Part shown: positions 11,971 through 24,200 of the stretch, piece by piece | Layout of the letters: each line of letters starts with the position of its first letter | Position numbering within the stretch: the first letter of the stretch is position 1 | Assembly: GCF_051014445.1 (NCBI RefSeq) | Contig: NW_027488367.1 | Coordinates: 23,049,501 to 23,113,500, forward strand | Direction: 5' to 3' | DNA length: 64,000 nt | Origin: Colletes latitarsis | Taxonomy: Eukaryota; Arthropoda; Insecta; Hymenoptera; Colletidae | Translations under genes and position numbers: made by a program | Notes under the pieces: generated by a model | Seen by the model: only the letters and a program-made list of their open reading frames with translations | Database searches by the model: none | Told to the model about the DNA's origin: nothing

Positions 11971-13860
11971 GGTTTCGATCAATATTATTGAGGATAACGC
12001 ATGTTAGGTCCAGGTTAGGCCTGGGATTTTCACTTATCAGTCTCATACTTTCGCATTCTTCACATACTTGTTGAACGGATCTTGGGTTTTTTCTGGTGTG
12101 GATCACGTAGTAATGTGGTACCACACTGAAACAATCAATTAAACCTGATCTCGATAAATATTTTAGAGGATAACGCATGTTAGGTCTGGGTTAGGTCTAT
12201 GATTTGCCCTCATCTGGGTCATTCTTTCGCATATTTCTCATACTTGATGGCTAGATCCTGGGCTATTTCTGGATTGGATCACGTAGTAATGTGGTACCAC
12301 ACTGAAACAGTCAATTAAACCTGGTTTTGATCAATATTTTAGAGAATAATTCATGTTAGGTCTAGGTTAGGTCTGGGATTTGCTCTCATCAGGCTCATTC
12401 TTTCGCATATTTCTCATACCTGATGGCTACATCCTGGGCTTTTTCTGGATTGCATCACGTCGTAATGAAGTACAACACTGAAACTGTCAATTAAACCTGG
12501 TTTCGATCAATATTTTAGAGAATAATTCATGTTAGGTCTAGGTTAGGTCTGGGATTTGCTCTCATCAGGCTCATTCTTTCGCATATTTCTCATACTTGAT
12601 GGCTAGATCCTGGGCTTTTTCTGGATTGGATCACGTAGTAATGAAGTACAACAGTGAAACAGTCAATTAAACCTGGCTTCCATCAATATTTTAGAGGACA
12701 ACGCATGTTAGGTCTAGGTTAGGCCTGGGATTTGCCCTCATCAGGGTCATACTTTCGCAGTTTTAACATACATGTTGACCTGATCGAGGGTTTTTTCTGG
12801 TTTGGGTCACGTAGTAGTGTGGTACCACACTGAAACAGTCGATTAAACGTGGTTTCGATCAATATTTTAGAGGATAACGCATGTTAGGTCTAGGTTAGCC
12901 CTGGGATTTTCACTCATCAGACTCATACTTTCGCATTCTTCGCATACTTGTTGAACGGATCCTGGGTTTTTTCTGGTTTGGATCACATAGTAATGTGGTA
13001 CCACACTGAAACATTCAATTAAACCTGATCTTGATAAATATTTTAGAGGATAACGCATGTTAGGTTTGGGTTAAGTCTAGGATTTGCCCTCATCAGGCTC
13101 ATACTTTCGCATATTTCTCATACTTCATGGCTAGATCCTGGGCTGTTTCTGGATTGTATCACGTAGTAATGTGGTACCACGCTGAAACAGTCAATTAAAC
13201 CTGGTTTCGATCAATATTTTAGAGGATAACGCAAGTTAGGTCTGGCATAGGTCTGGGATTCGCCCTGATCAGGCTCATACTTTCGCGGTTTTCACATACT
13301 TGTTGAACAGATCCTGGGCTTTTTCTGGTTTGGATCACGTAGTAATGTGGTACCACACTGAAACAGTCAATTAGACCTGGTTTCGATCAATATTTTAGAG
13401 AATAATTCATGTTATGTCTAGGTTAGGTCTGGGATTTGCTCTCATCAGGCTCATTCTTTCGCATATTTCTCAAACTTGATGGCTAGATCCTGGGCTTTTT
13501 CTGGATTGCATCACGTAGTAATGTGGGACCACACTGAAACAGTCAATTAAACCTGGTTTCGATCAATATATTAGAGAATAATTCAAGTTAGGTCTAGGTT
13601 AGGTCTGGGATTTGCTCTCATCAGGCTCATTCTTTCGCATATTTCTCATACTTGATGGCTAGATCCTGGGCTTCTTCTGGATTGCATCACGTAGTAATGA
13701 AGTACAACACTGAAACAGTCAATTAAACCTGGTTTCCATCAATATCTTAGAGGACAACGCAAGTTAGGTCTGGGATAGGTCTGGGATTTGCCCACATCAG
13801 GCTCATACTTTCGCGTTTTTCACATACTTGTTGAACAGATCCTGGGTTTTTTCTGGTTTG
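11971..13860. repeat. Irregular monomer mosaic
   Basis: About eleven monomers: class D, A, two B, C/I-like, D, A, E, B, B and E. The pair of class B monomers near 13.4-13.7 kb (with AATTCAAGTTAGG at 13,580) matches a pair at 4.25-4.55 kb (AATTCAAGTT at 4,431), a distance of 9,149 bp. No gene or foreign sequence is present. Confidence 0.8.
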
Positions 13861-15230
13861 GATCACGTAGTAGTGTTGTACCACACTGAACCAGTCCATT
13901 AAACCTGGTTTGGATCAACATTTTAGATGATAACGCATGTTAGGTCTAGGTTAGGTCTGGGATTTTCACTCATCAGACTCATACTTTCGCATTCTTCACA
14001 TACTTGTTGAACGGATCCTGGGTGTTCTCTGGTTTGGATCACGAAGTAATGTGGGACCACACTGAAACAATCAATTAAACCTGGTCTTGATAAATATTTT
14101 AGAGGATAACGCATGTTAGGTCTGGGATAGGTCTGGGATTTGCCCTCATCAGGCTCATACTTTCGCGTTTTTCACATACTTGTTGAACAGATCCCGGGTT
14201 TTTTCTGGATTGGGTCACGTAGTAGTGTGGTACCACACTGAAACAGTCGATTAAACCTGGTTTCGATCAATATTTATGAGGGTAACGCATATTAGGTCTA
14301 GGTTAGTCCTGGGATTTTCACTCATCAGACTCATACTTTCGCATTCTTCACATACTTGTTGAACGGATCCTGGGTTTTTACTGGTTTGGATCACGTAGTA
14401 GTGTGGTACCACACTGAAACATTCAATTAAACCTGGTCTTGATAAATATTTTAGAGGATAACGCATGTTAGGTCTGGGTTAGGTCTAGGATTTGCCCTCA
14501 TCAGGCTCATACTTTCGCATATTTCTCATCCTTCATGGCTGGATCCTGGGCTATTTCTGGATTGGATCACGTAGTAATGTGGTACCACACTGAAACAGTC
14601 AATTAAACCTGGTTGTGATGAATATTTTAGAGAATAATTCATGTTAGGTCTAGGTTAGGTCAGGGATTTGCTCTCATCAGGCTCATTCTTTCGCATATTT
14701 CTCATACTAGATGGCTAGATCCTGGGCTTTTTCTGGATTGCATCACGTAGTAATGAAGTACAACACTGAAACACTCAATTAAACCTGGTTTCCATCAATA
14801 TTATTGAGGATAACGCATGTTAGGTCTAGGTTAGGCCTGGGATTTTCACTCATCAGACTCATACTTTCACATTCTTCACATACTTGTTGAACGGATCTTG
14901 GGTTTTTTCTGGTGTGGATCACGTAGTAATGTGGTACCACACTGAAACAGTCCATTAAACCTGCTTGCGATCAATATTTTAGAGGATAACGCATGTTAGG
15001 TCTGGGTTAGGTCTAGGATTTGCCCTCATCAGGCTCACACATTCGCATATTTCTCATACTTCATGGCTAGATCCTGGGCTGTTTCAGGATTGTATCACGT
15101 AGTAATGTGGTACCACGCTGAAACAGTCAATTAAACCTGGTTTCGATCAATATTTTAGAGGATAACGCAAGTTAGGTCTGGGATAGGTCTAGGATTTGCC
15201 CTCATCAGGCTCTTACATTCGCATATTTCT
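13861..15230. repeat. 15-monomer duplication, left copy
   Basis: Private variants GTAGTGTTGTACC (13,871), CATCAACATTTTAG and CTGCTTGCGA (14,961) recur exactly 2,640 bp downstream, at 16,511 and 17,601. The match fades near 15.2 kb, where this copy has GGCTCTTACATTCGC and the other GGCTCATACTTTCGC. Confidence 0.9.
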
Positions 15231-16543
15231 CATACTTCATGGCTAGATCCTGGGCTAGTTCTGGAGTGGATCACGTAGTAAAGTGGTACCACACTGAAAC
15301 ATTCAATGAAACCTGGTCTGGATATATATTTTAGAGGATAACGCATCTTAGGTCTGGGTTAGGTCTAAGATTTGCCCTCATCAGGCTCACAGTTTCGCGT
15401 TTTTCACATACTTGTTGAACAGATCCTGGGTTTTTTCTGGTTTGGATCACGAAGTAGTGTGGTACCACACTGAAACAGTCCATTAAACCTGGTTTCGCTC
15501 AATATTTTAGAGGATAACGCATGTTAGGTCTAGGTTAGGTCTGAGATTTGCTCTCATCAGGCTCATTCTTTCGCATATTTCTCATACTTGATGGCTAGAT
15601 CCTGGGCTTTTTCTGGATTGCATCACGTAGTAATGTAGTACCACACTGAAACAGTCAATGAAACCTGGTTTCCATCAATATTTTAGAGGACAACGCAAGT
15701 TAGGTCTAGGTAAGGCCTGAGATTTTCTCTGATCAGACTCATACTTTCGCATCCTTCACATACTTGTTGAACGGATCCTGGGTTTTTTCTGGTTTGCATC
15801 ACGTAGTAATGTGGTACCACACTGAAACATTCCATTAAACCTGGTTTGGATCAATATTTTAGAGGATAACGCAAGTTAGGTCTAGGATAGCCCTGGGATA
15901 TTCACTCATCAGACTCAAACTTTCGCATTCTTCACATACTTGTTGAACTGATCCTGGGTTTTTTCTGGTTTGGATCACGTAGTAGTGTTGTACCACACTG
16001 AACCAGTCCATTAAACCTGGTTTGGATCAACATTTTAGAGGATAACGCATGTTAGGTCTAGGTTAGGTCTGGGATTTTCACTCATCAGACTCATACTTTC
16101 GCATTCTTCACATACTTGTTGAACGGATCCTGGGTGTTCTCTGGTTTGGATCACGAAGTAATGTGGGACCACACTGAAACAATCAATTAAACCTGGTCTT
16201 GATAAATATTTTAGAGGATAACGCATGTTAGGTCTGGGATAGGTCTGGGATTTGCCCTCATCAGGCTCATACTTTCGCGTTTTTCACATACTTGTTTAAC
16301 AGATCATGGGTTTTGTCTGGTTTGGGTCACGTAGTAGTGTGATACCACACTGAAACAGTCGATTAAACCTGGTTTCGATCAATATTTTAGAGGATAACGC
16401 ATGTTAGGTCTAGGATAGCCCTGGGATATTCACTCATCAGACTCAAACTTTCGCATTCTTCACATACTTGTTGAACTGATCCTGGGTTTTTTCTGGTTTG
16501 GATCACGTAGTAGTGTTGTACCACACTGAACCAGTCCATTAAA

Positions 16544-16719
16544 CCTGGTTTGGATCAACATTTTAGAGGATAACGCATGTTAGGTCTAGGTTAGGTCTGG
16601 GATTTTCACTCATCAGACTCATACTTTCGCATTCTTCACATACTTGTTGAACGGATCCTGGGTGTTCTCTGGTTTGGATCACGAAGTAATGTGGGACCAC
16701 ACTGAAACAATCAATTAAA
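16544..16719 (+). repeat. Reference monomer, class D (176 bp)
   Basis: Class D has GGGATTTTCACTCATCAGAC, CATACTTTCGCATTCTTCAC, TTGTTGAACGGATCCTGGG and often GTAATGTGGGACCACAC, where GGTACC is replaced by GGGACC. It commonly starts with TTTTTGAGGATAACGC or TTTTAGAGGATAACGC. It occurs from the first kilobase to the last. Minus-strand translation of this class gives the longest-looking short frames in the window, because it happens to lack stop codons there; this is not evidence of coding. Confidence 0.88.
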
Positions 16720-16895
16720 CCTGGTCTTGATAAATATTTTAGAGGATAACGCATGTTAGGTCTGGGATAGGTCTGGGATTTGCCCTCATCAGGCTCATAC
16801 TTTCGCGTTTTTCACATACTTGTTGAACAGATCCCGGGTTTTTTCTGGATTGGGTCACGTAGTAGTGTGGTACCACACTGAAACAGTCGATTAAA
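16720..16895 (+). repeat. Reference monomer, class E (176 bp)
   Basis: Class E has GTCTGGGATAGGTCTGGG in the doubled subrepeat, then CATACTTTCGCGTTTTTCAC, TTGTTGAACAGATCC (a CG to CA change relative to class D) and usually GTAGTAGTGTGGTACC, which produces the longest form of the dyad. Many E monomers start with GATAACGCAAGTTAGG. It is present throughout, with especially regular spacing in the 5.5-12 kb and 34-38 kb higher-order arrays. Confidence 0.87.
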
Positions 16896-17107
16896 CCTGG
16901 TTTCGATCAATATTTATGAGGATAACGCATATTAGGTCTAGGTTAGTCCTGGGATTTTCACTCATCAGACTCATACTTTCGCATTCTTCACATACTTGTT
17001 GAACGGATCCTGGGTTTTTACTGGTTTGGATCACGTAGTAGTGTGGTACCACACTGAAACATTCAATTAAACCTGGTCTTGATAAATATTTTAGAGGATA
17101 ACGCATG

Positions 17108-17129
17108 TTAGGTCTGGGTTAGGTCTAGG
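17108..17129 (+). repeat. Doubled 11-bp subrepeat inside the monomer (example)
   Basis: TTAGGTCTGGG is followed at once by TTAGGTCTAGG, two 11-base units differing at one position. The same doubled unit, with variants such as GGATAGG or GGTTAGGCC in the second copy, occurs at the same place in nearly every monomer. It may be a remnant of how the monomer grew, or a local slippage product. The resemblance to TTAGG-type telomere repeats is noted but not taken as evidence of telomeric origin. Confidence 0.85.
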
Positions 17130-20100
17130 ATTTGCCCTCATCAGGCTCATACTTTCGCATATTTCTCATACTTCATGGCTGGATCCTGGGCTATTTCTGG
17201 ATTGGATCACGTAGTAATGTGGTACCACACTGAAACAGTCAATTAAACCTGGTTTTGATGAATATTTTAGAGAATAATTCATGTTAGGTCTAGGTTAGGT
17301 CAGGGATTTGCTCTCATCAGGCTCATTCTTTCGCATATTTCTCATACTAGATGGCTAGATCCTGGGCTTTTTCTGGATTGCATCACGTAGTAATGAAGTA
17401 CAACACTGAAACACTCAATTAAACCTGGTTTCCATCAATATTATTGAGGATAACGCATGTTAGGTCTAGGTTAGGCCTGGGATTTTCACTCATCAGACTC
17501 ATACTTTCACATTCTTCACATACTTGTTGAACGGATCTTGGGTTTTTTCTGGTGTGGATCACGTAGTAATGTGGTACCACACTGAAACAGTCCATTAAAC
17601 CTGCTTGCGATCAATATTTTAGAGGATAACGCATGTTAGGTCTGGGTTAGGTCTAGGATTTGCCCTCATCAGGCTCACACTTTCGCATATTTCTCATACT
17701 TCATGGCTAGATCCTGGGCTGTTTCTGGATTGTATCACGTAGTAATGTGGTACCACGCTGAAACAGTCAATTAAACCTGGTTTCGATCAATATTTTAGAG
17801 GATAACGCAAGTTAGGTCTGGGATAGGTCTAAGATTTGCCCTCATCAGGCTCATACTTTCGCATATTTCTCATACTTCATGGCTGGATCCTGTATTATTT
17901 CTGGTTTGGATCACGTAGTAATGTGGTACCACACTGAAACAGTCGATTAATCCTGGTCTCGATCAATATTTTAGAGAATAATTCATGTTAGGTCTAGGTT
18001 AGGTCTGGGATTTGCTCTCATCAGGCTCATTCTTTCGCATATTTCTCATACTTGATGGCTAGATCCTGGGCTTTTTCTGGATTGCATCACGTAGTAATGA
18101 AGTACAACACTGAAACAGTCAATTAAACCTTGTTTCCATCAATATTTTAGAGGACAACGCATGTTAGTTCTAGGTTAGGCCTGGGATTTGCCCTCATCAG
18201 GGTCATACTGTCGCAGTTTTAACATACCTGTTGAACGGATCCTGGGATTTTTCTGGTTTGGTTCACGTAGTAATGTGGTACCACACTGAAACATTCAATT
18301 ACACCTGGTCTTGATAAATATTTTAGAGGATAACGCATGTTAGGTTTGGGTTAGGTCTAGGATTTGCCCTCATCAGGCTCATACTTTCGCATATTTCTCA
18401 TTCTTCATGGCTAGATCCTGGGCTGTTTCTGGATTGTACCACGTAGTAAAGTGGTACCACACTGAAACATTCAATGAAACCTGGTTTCGATCAATATTTT
18501 AGAGGATAACACAAGTTAAGTCTGGGATAGGTCTGGGATTTGACCTCATCAGACTCATTCTTTCGCGTTTTTCACATACTTGTTGAACAGATCCTGGGTT
18601 TTTTCTGGTTTGGATCACGTAGTAGTGTGGTACCACACTGAAAGAGTCCATTAAACCTGGTTGCGATCAATATTTTAGAGGATAACGCATGTTAGGTCTG
18701 GGTTAGGTCTAGTATTTGCCCTCATCAGGCTCATTCTTTCGCATATTTCTCAAACTTGATGGCTTGATCCTGGGCTTTTTCTGGATTGCATCACGTAGTA
18801 ATGTGGTACCACACTGAAACATTCAATTAAACCTGGTCTTGATAAATATTTTAGAGGATAACGCATGTTAGGTCTGGGTTAGGTCTAGGATTTGCCCCCA
18901 TCAGGCTCATACTTTCGCATATTTCTCATACTTCATGGCTAGATCCTGGGCTATTTCTGGATTGGATCACGTAGTAATGTGGGACCACACTGAAGCAGTC
19001 AATTAAACCTGGTTTCGATCAATATTTTAGAGAATAATTCATGTTAGGTCTAGGTTAGGCCTGGGATTTGCTCTCATCAGGCTCATTCTTTCGCATATTT
19101 CTCATACTTGATGGCTAGCTCCTGGGCTTTTTCTGGATTGCATCACGTAGTAATGAAGTACAACACTGAAACAGTCAATTAAACCTGGTTTCCATCAATA
19201 TCTTAGAGGACAACGCAAGTTAGGTCTGGGATATGTCTGGGATTTGCCCTCATCAGGCTCATTCTTTCGCACATTTCTCATACATGTTGAACAGATCCTG
19301 GGTTTTTTCTGGTTTGGATCACGTAGTAATGTGGGACCACACTGAAACAATCAATTAAACCTGGTCTTGATAAATATTTTAGAGGATAACGCATGTTAGG
19401 TCTGGGTTAGGTCTAGGATTTGCCCTCATCAGGCTCATACTTTCGCATATTTCTCATACTTCAAGGCTAGACCCTGGGCTGTTTCTGGATTGTATCACGT
19501 AGTAATGTGGTACCACGCTGAAACAGACGATTACACCAGGTTTCGATCAATATTTTTGAGGATAACACATGTTAGGTCTAGGTTAGGCCTGGGATTTTAA
19601 CTCATCAGACTCATACTTTCGCATTCTTCACATACTTGTTGAACAGATCCTGGGTTTTTTCTGGTTTGGATCACGAAGCAGCGTGGTACCACACTGAAAC
19701 AGTCCATTAAACCTGGTTTCGCTCAATATCTTAGAGGATAACGCATGTAAGGTCTAGGTTAGGTCTGGGATTTGCTCTCATCAGGCTCATTCTTTCGCAT
19801 ATTTCTCATACTTGATGGCTTGATCCTGGGCTTTTTCTGGATTGCATCACGTAGTAATGTGGTACCACACTGAAACAGTCGATTAAACCTGGTTTCGATC
19901 AATATTTTAGAGGATAACGCATGTTAAGACTGGGATTGGTCTGGGATTTGACCTCATCAGACTCATACTTTCGCACACTTCACATACTCGTTGAACAGAT
20001 CCTGGGTTATTTTCTGGTTTGGATCACATAGTAATGTGGTACCACACTGAAACAGACGATTAAACCAGGTTTCGATCAATATTTTTGAGGATAACGTATG

Positions 20101-20592
20101 TTAGGTCTGGGTTAGGCCTGGGATTTTCACTCATCAGACTCATACTTTCGCATTCTTCACATACTTGTTGAACGGATCCTGGGTTATTTCTGGTTTGGAT
20201 CACGTAGTAATGTGGGACCACACTGAAACAGCCAATTAAACCTGGTTTCGATCAATATTTTAGAGAATAATTCATGTTAGGTCTAGGTCTGGTCTGGGAT
20301 TTGCCCTTATCAGGCTCATACTTTCGCATATTTCTCATACTTCAAGGCTAGACCCTGGGCTGTTTCTGGATTGTATCACGTAGTAATGTGGTACCACGCT
20401 GAAACAGTCAATTAAACCTGGTTTCGATCAATATTTTAGAGGATAACGCAAGTTAGGTCTGGGATAGGTCTAGGATTTGCCCTCATCAGGCTCTTACTTT
20501 CGCATATTTCTCATACTTCATGGCTAGATCCTGGGCTATTTCTGGATTGGATCACGTAGTAAAGTGGTACCACACTGAAACATTCAATAAAA

Positions 20593-20768
20593 CCTGGTCT
20601 GGATAAATATTTTAGAGGATAACGCATCTTAGGTCTGGGTTAGGTCTAAGATTTGCCCTCATCAGGCTCACAGTTTAGCGTTTTTCACATACTTGTTGAA
20701 CAGATCCTGGGTTTTTTCTGGTTTGGATCACGAAGTAGTGTGGTACCACACTGAAACAGTCCATTAAA
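20593..20768 (+). repeat. Reference monomer, class G (176 bp)
   Basis: Class G begins CCTGGTCTGGATAAATATT, has GCATCTTAGGTCTGGG, GTCTAAGATTTGCCC, and GGCTCACAGTTTAGCG or GGCTCACAGTTTCGCG before TTTTTCACATAC. It usually ends with CACGAAGTAGTGTGG. It almost always follows a class A monomer ending GTAAAGTGG plus ATTCAATGAAACC. Its first clear copies are near 15.3 kb, and it is common between 20 and 33 kb and again after 39 kb. I did not see it in 1-15 kb. Confidence 0.87.
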
Positions 20769-21120
20769 CCTGGTTTCGCTCAATATATTAGAGGATAACG
20801 CATGTAAGGTCTAGGTTAGGTCTGGGATTTGCTCCCATCAGGCTCATTCTTTCGCATATTTCTCATACTTGATGGCTTGATCCTGGGCTTTTTCTGGATT
20901 GCATCACGTAGTAATGTGGTACCACACTGAAACAGTCGATTAAACCTGGTTTCGATCAATATTTTTGAGGATGACGCATGTTAGGTCTAGGTTAGGCCTG
21001 GGATTTGACCTCATCAGACTCATACTATCGCATTCTTCACATACTTGTTGAACGGATCCTGGGTTTTTTCTGGTTTGGATCACGTAGTAATGTGGTACCA
21101 CACTGAAACAGTCGATTAAA

Positions 21121-21297
21121 CCTGGTTTCGATCAATATTTTAGAGGATAACGCATGTTAAGACTGGGATTGGTCTGGGATTTGACCTCATCAGACTCATA
21201 CTTTCGCACACATCACATACTCGTTGAACAGATCCTGGGTTATTTTCTGGTTTGGATCACATAGTAATGTGGTACCACACGGAAACAGTCGATTAAA
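21121..21297 (+). repeat. Reference monomer, class F (177 bp)
   Basis: Class F has GTTAAGACTGGGATTGG or a close form, GGATTTGACCTCATCAGAC, CTTTCGCACAC then TCACATACTCGTTGAACAG, and GGGTTATTTTCTGG in place of GGGTTTTTTCTGG. The extra base makes the monomer 177 bp. CACGTAG becomes CACATAG. The following monomer usually begins CCAGGTTTCGATC rather than CCTGG. Class F clusters at 20.0-23.5, 28.9-31.5, 41.3, 46.2, 52.9-53.3 and 60.8 kb. Confidence 0.88.
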
Positions 21298-24200
21298 CCA
21301 GGTTTCGATCAATATTTTTGAGGATGACGCATGTTAGGTCTAGGTTAGGCCTGGGATTTGACCTCATCAGACTCATACTATCGCATTCTTCACATACTTG
21401 TTGAACGGATCCTGGGTTTTTTCTGGTTTGGATCACGTAGTAATGTGGTACCACACTGAAACAGTCGATTAAACCTGGTTTCGATCAATATTTTAGAGGA
21501 TAACGCAAGCTAGGTCTGGGATAGGTCTGGGATTTGACCTCATCAGACTCATACTTTCGCACACGTCACATACTCCTTGAACAGATCCTGGGTTATTTTC
21601 TGGTTTGGATCACATAGTAATGTGGTACCACACTGAAACAGTCGATTAAACCAGGTTTCGATCAATATTTTAGAGGATAACGCATGTTAGGTCTAGGTTA
21701 GGCCTGGGATTTGACATCATCAGACTCATACTTTCGCACACTTCACATACTCCTTGAACAGATCCTGGGTTATTTTCTGGTTTGGATCACATAGTAATGT
21801 GGTACCACACTGAAACATTCAAGTAAACCTGTTTTCGATCAATATTTTAGAGAATAATTCATGTTAGGTCTAGGATAGGTCTGGGATTTGCTTTCATCAG
21901 GCTCATTCTTTCGCATATTTCTCATACATGTTGAACAGATCCTGGGTTTTTTCGGGTTTGGTTCACGTAGTAATGTGGTACCACACTGAAACATTCAATT
22001 AAACCTTTTCTTGATAAATATTTTAGAGGATAACGCATATTAGGTTTGGGTTAGGTCTAGGATTTGCCCTCATCAGGCTCATACTTTCGCATATATCTCA
22101 TACTTCATGGCTAGATCCTGGGCTGTTTCTGGATTGTATCAGGTAGTAAAGTGGTACCACACTGAAACATTCAATGAAACCTGGTCTTTATAAATATTTT
22201 AGAGGATAACGCATCTTAGGTCTGGGTTAGGTCTAAGATTTGCCCTCATCAGTCTCACAGTTTAGCGTTTTTCACATACTTCTTGAACAGATCCTGGGCT
22301 TTCTCTGGTTTGGATCACGAAGTAGTGTGGTACCACACTGAAACAGTCCATTAAACCTGGTTTGGATCAATATTTTAGAGGATAACGCATGTTAGGTCTA
22401 GGTTAGGCCTGGGATTTTCACTCATCAGACTCATACTTTCGCATTCTTCATATACTTGTTGAACGGATGCTGGGTTATTTCTGGTTTGGATCACGTAGTA
22501 ATGTGGGACCACACTGAAACAGTCAATTAAACCTGGTTTCGATCAATATTTTAGAGAATAATTCATGTTAGGTCTATGTTAGGTCTGGGATTTGCTCTCA
22601 TCAGGCTCATTCTTTCGCATATTTCTCATACATGTTGAACAGATCCTGGGTTTTTTCTGGTTTGGATCACGTAGTAATGTGGGACCACACTGAAACAATC
22701 AATTAAACCTGGTCTTGATAAATATTTTAGAGGATAACGCATGTTAGGTCTGGGTTAGGTCTAGGATTTGCCCTCATCAGGCTCAAACTTTCGCATATTT
22801 CTCATACTTCAAGGCTTGATCCTGGGCTGTTTCTGGATTGTATTACGTAGTAATGTGGTACCACGCTGAAACAGTCAATTAAACCTGGTTTCGATCAATA
22901 TTTTAGAGGATAACGCAAGTTAGGTCTGGGATATGTCTAGGATTTGCCCTCATCAGGCTCTTACTTTCGCATATTTCTCATACTTCATGGCTAGATCCTG
23001 TGCTATTTCTGGATTGGATCACGTAGTAAAGTGGTACCACACTGAAACATTCAATGAAACCTGGTCTGGATAAATATTTTAGAGGTTAACGCATCTTAGG
23101 TCTGGGTTAGGTCTAAGATTTGCCCTCATCAGGCTCACAGTTTAGCGTTTTTCACATACTTGTTGAACAGATCCTGGGATTTTTCTGGTTTGGATCACGA
23201 AGTAGTGTGGTACCACACTTAAACAGTCCATTAAACCTGGTTTCGCTCAATATTTTAGAGGATAACGCATGTAAGGTCTAGGTTAGGTCTGGGATTTGCT
23301 CTCACCAGGCTCATTCTTTCGCATATTTCTCATACTTGATGGCTAGATCCTGGGCTTTTTCTGGTTTGGATCACGTAGTAATGTGGTACCACACTGAAGC
23401 AGTCGATTAAACCTGGTTTCGATCAATATTTTAGAGGATTACGCAAGTTAAGTTTGGGATTGGTCTGGGATTTGACCTCATCAGACTCATACTTTCGCAC
23501 ACTTCACATACTCGTTGAACAGATCCTGGGTTATTTTCTGGTTGGGATCACATAGTAATGTGGTACCACACTGAGACAGTCGATTAAACCAGGTTTCGAT
23601 CAATATTTTTGAGGATAACGCATGTTAGGTCTAGGTTAGGCCTGGGATTTTCACTCATCAGACTCATACTTTTGCATTCTTCACATACTTGTTGAACGGA
23701 TCCTGGGTTTTTTCTGGTTTGGATCACGTAGTAATGTGGGACCACACTGAAACATTCAATGAAACCTGGTCTGGATAAATATTTTAGAGGATAACGCATC
23801 TTACGTCTGGGTTAGGCCTAAGATTTGCCCTCATCAGGCTCACAGTTTAGCGTTTTTCACATACTTGTTGAACAGATCCTGGGTTTTTTCTGGTTTGGAT
23901 CACGAAGTAGTGTGGTACCACACTGAAACAGTCCACTAAACCTGGTCTGGATAAATATAATACAGGATAACGCATCTTAGGTCTGGGTTAGGTCTAATAT
24001 TTGCCCGCATCAGGCTCACAGTTTAGCGTTTTTCACATACTTGTTGAACAGATCCTGGGCTATTTCTGGTTTGGATCACGAAGTAGTGTGGTACCACACT
24101 GAAACAGTCCATTAAACCTGGTTTTGATCAATATTTTAGAGAATAATTCATGTTAGGTCTAGGTTAGGTCAGGGATTTGCTCTCATCAGGCTCATTCTTT

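Larger units (their letters stand above)
15870..16925. repeat. 3-monomer tandem step (528 bp, two copies)
   Basis: TCTAGGATAGCCC with GGGATATTCAC and CTCAAACTTTCGC marks one monomer at 15,881 and again at 16,409, exactly 528 bp apart. The two monomers after it (GTGTTGTACC class D, then class E) are likewise repeated. This is a local three-monomer duplication between the two arms of the larger 2,640-bp duplication. Confidence 0.9.
16501..17850. repeat. 15-monomer duplication, right copy
   Basis: Partner of the block beginning at 13,861, displaced by exactly 2,640 bp. Differences by eye are few, such as GAGGATAACGC here against GAGGGTAACGC in the left copy near 14,280, and CTCATACTTC against CTCATCCTTC. 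Confidence 0.9.

Noticed and set aside
16371..16381. tRNA-type internal promoter B box (GGTTTCGATC), which could suggest a SINE or tRNA-derived satellite.
   Set aside because: It has an extra T against the consensus GGTTCGANTCC and lacks the final CC. I saw no A box at the right distance upstream and no cloverleaf.
16371..16387. Possible CENP-B box (TTCG followed by a match to part of the 17-bp consensus) in GGTTTCGATCAATATTTT.
   Set aside because: The TTCG half and the central A fit, but the required CGGG half is absent here. The CCCGGG form (for example near 5,217) has the other half on the opposite strand but lacks the CGAA partner. No monomer I inspected carries a complete box.
17108..17129. 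TTAGG-like telomere repeats.
   Set aside because: Only two degenerate 11-bp units occur per monomer, in a fixed place, with no run of exact 5-, 6- or 7-bp telomere units. The likeness is most simply explained by chance or subrepeat origin.
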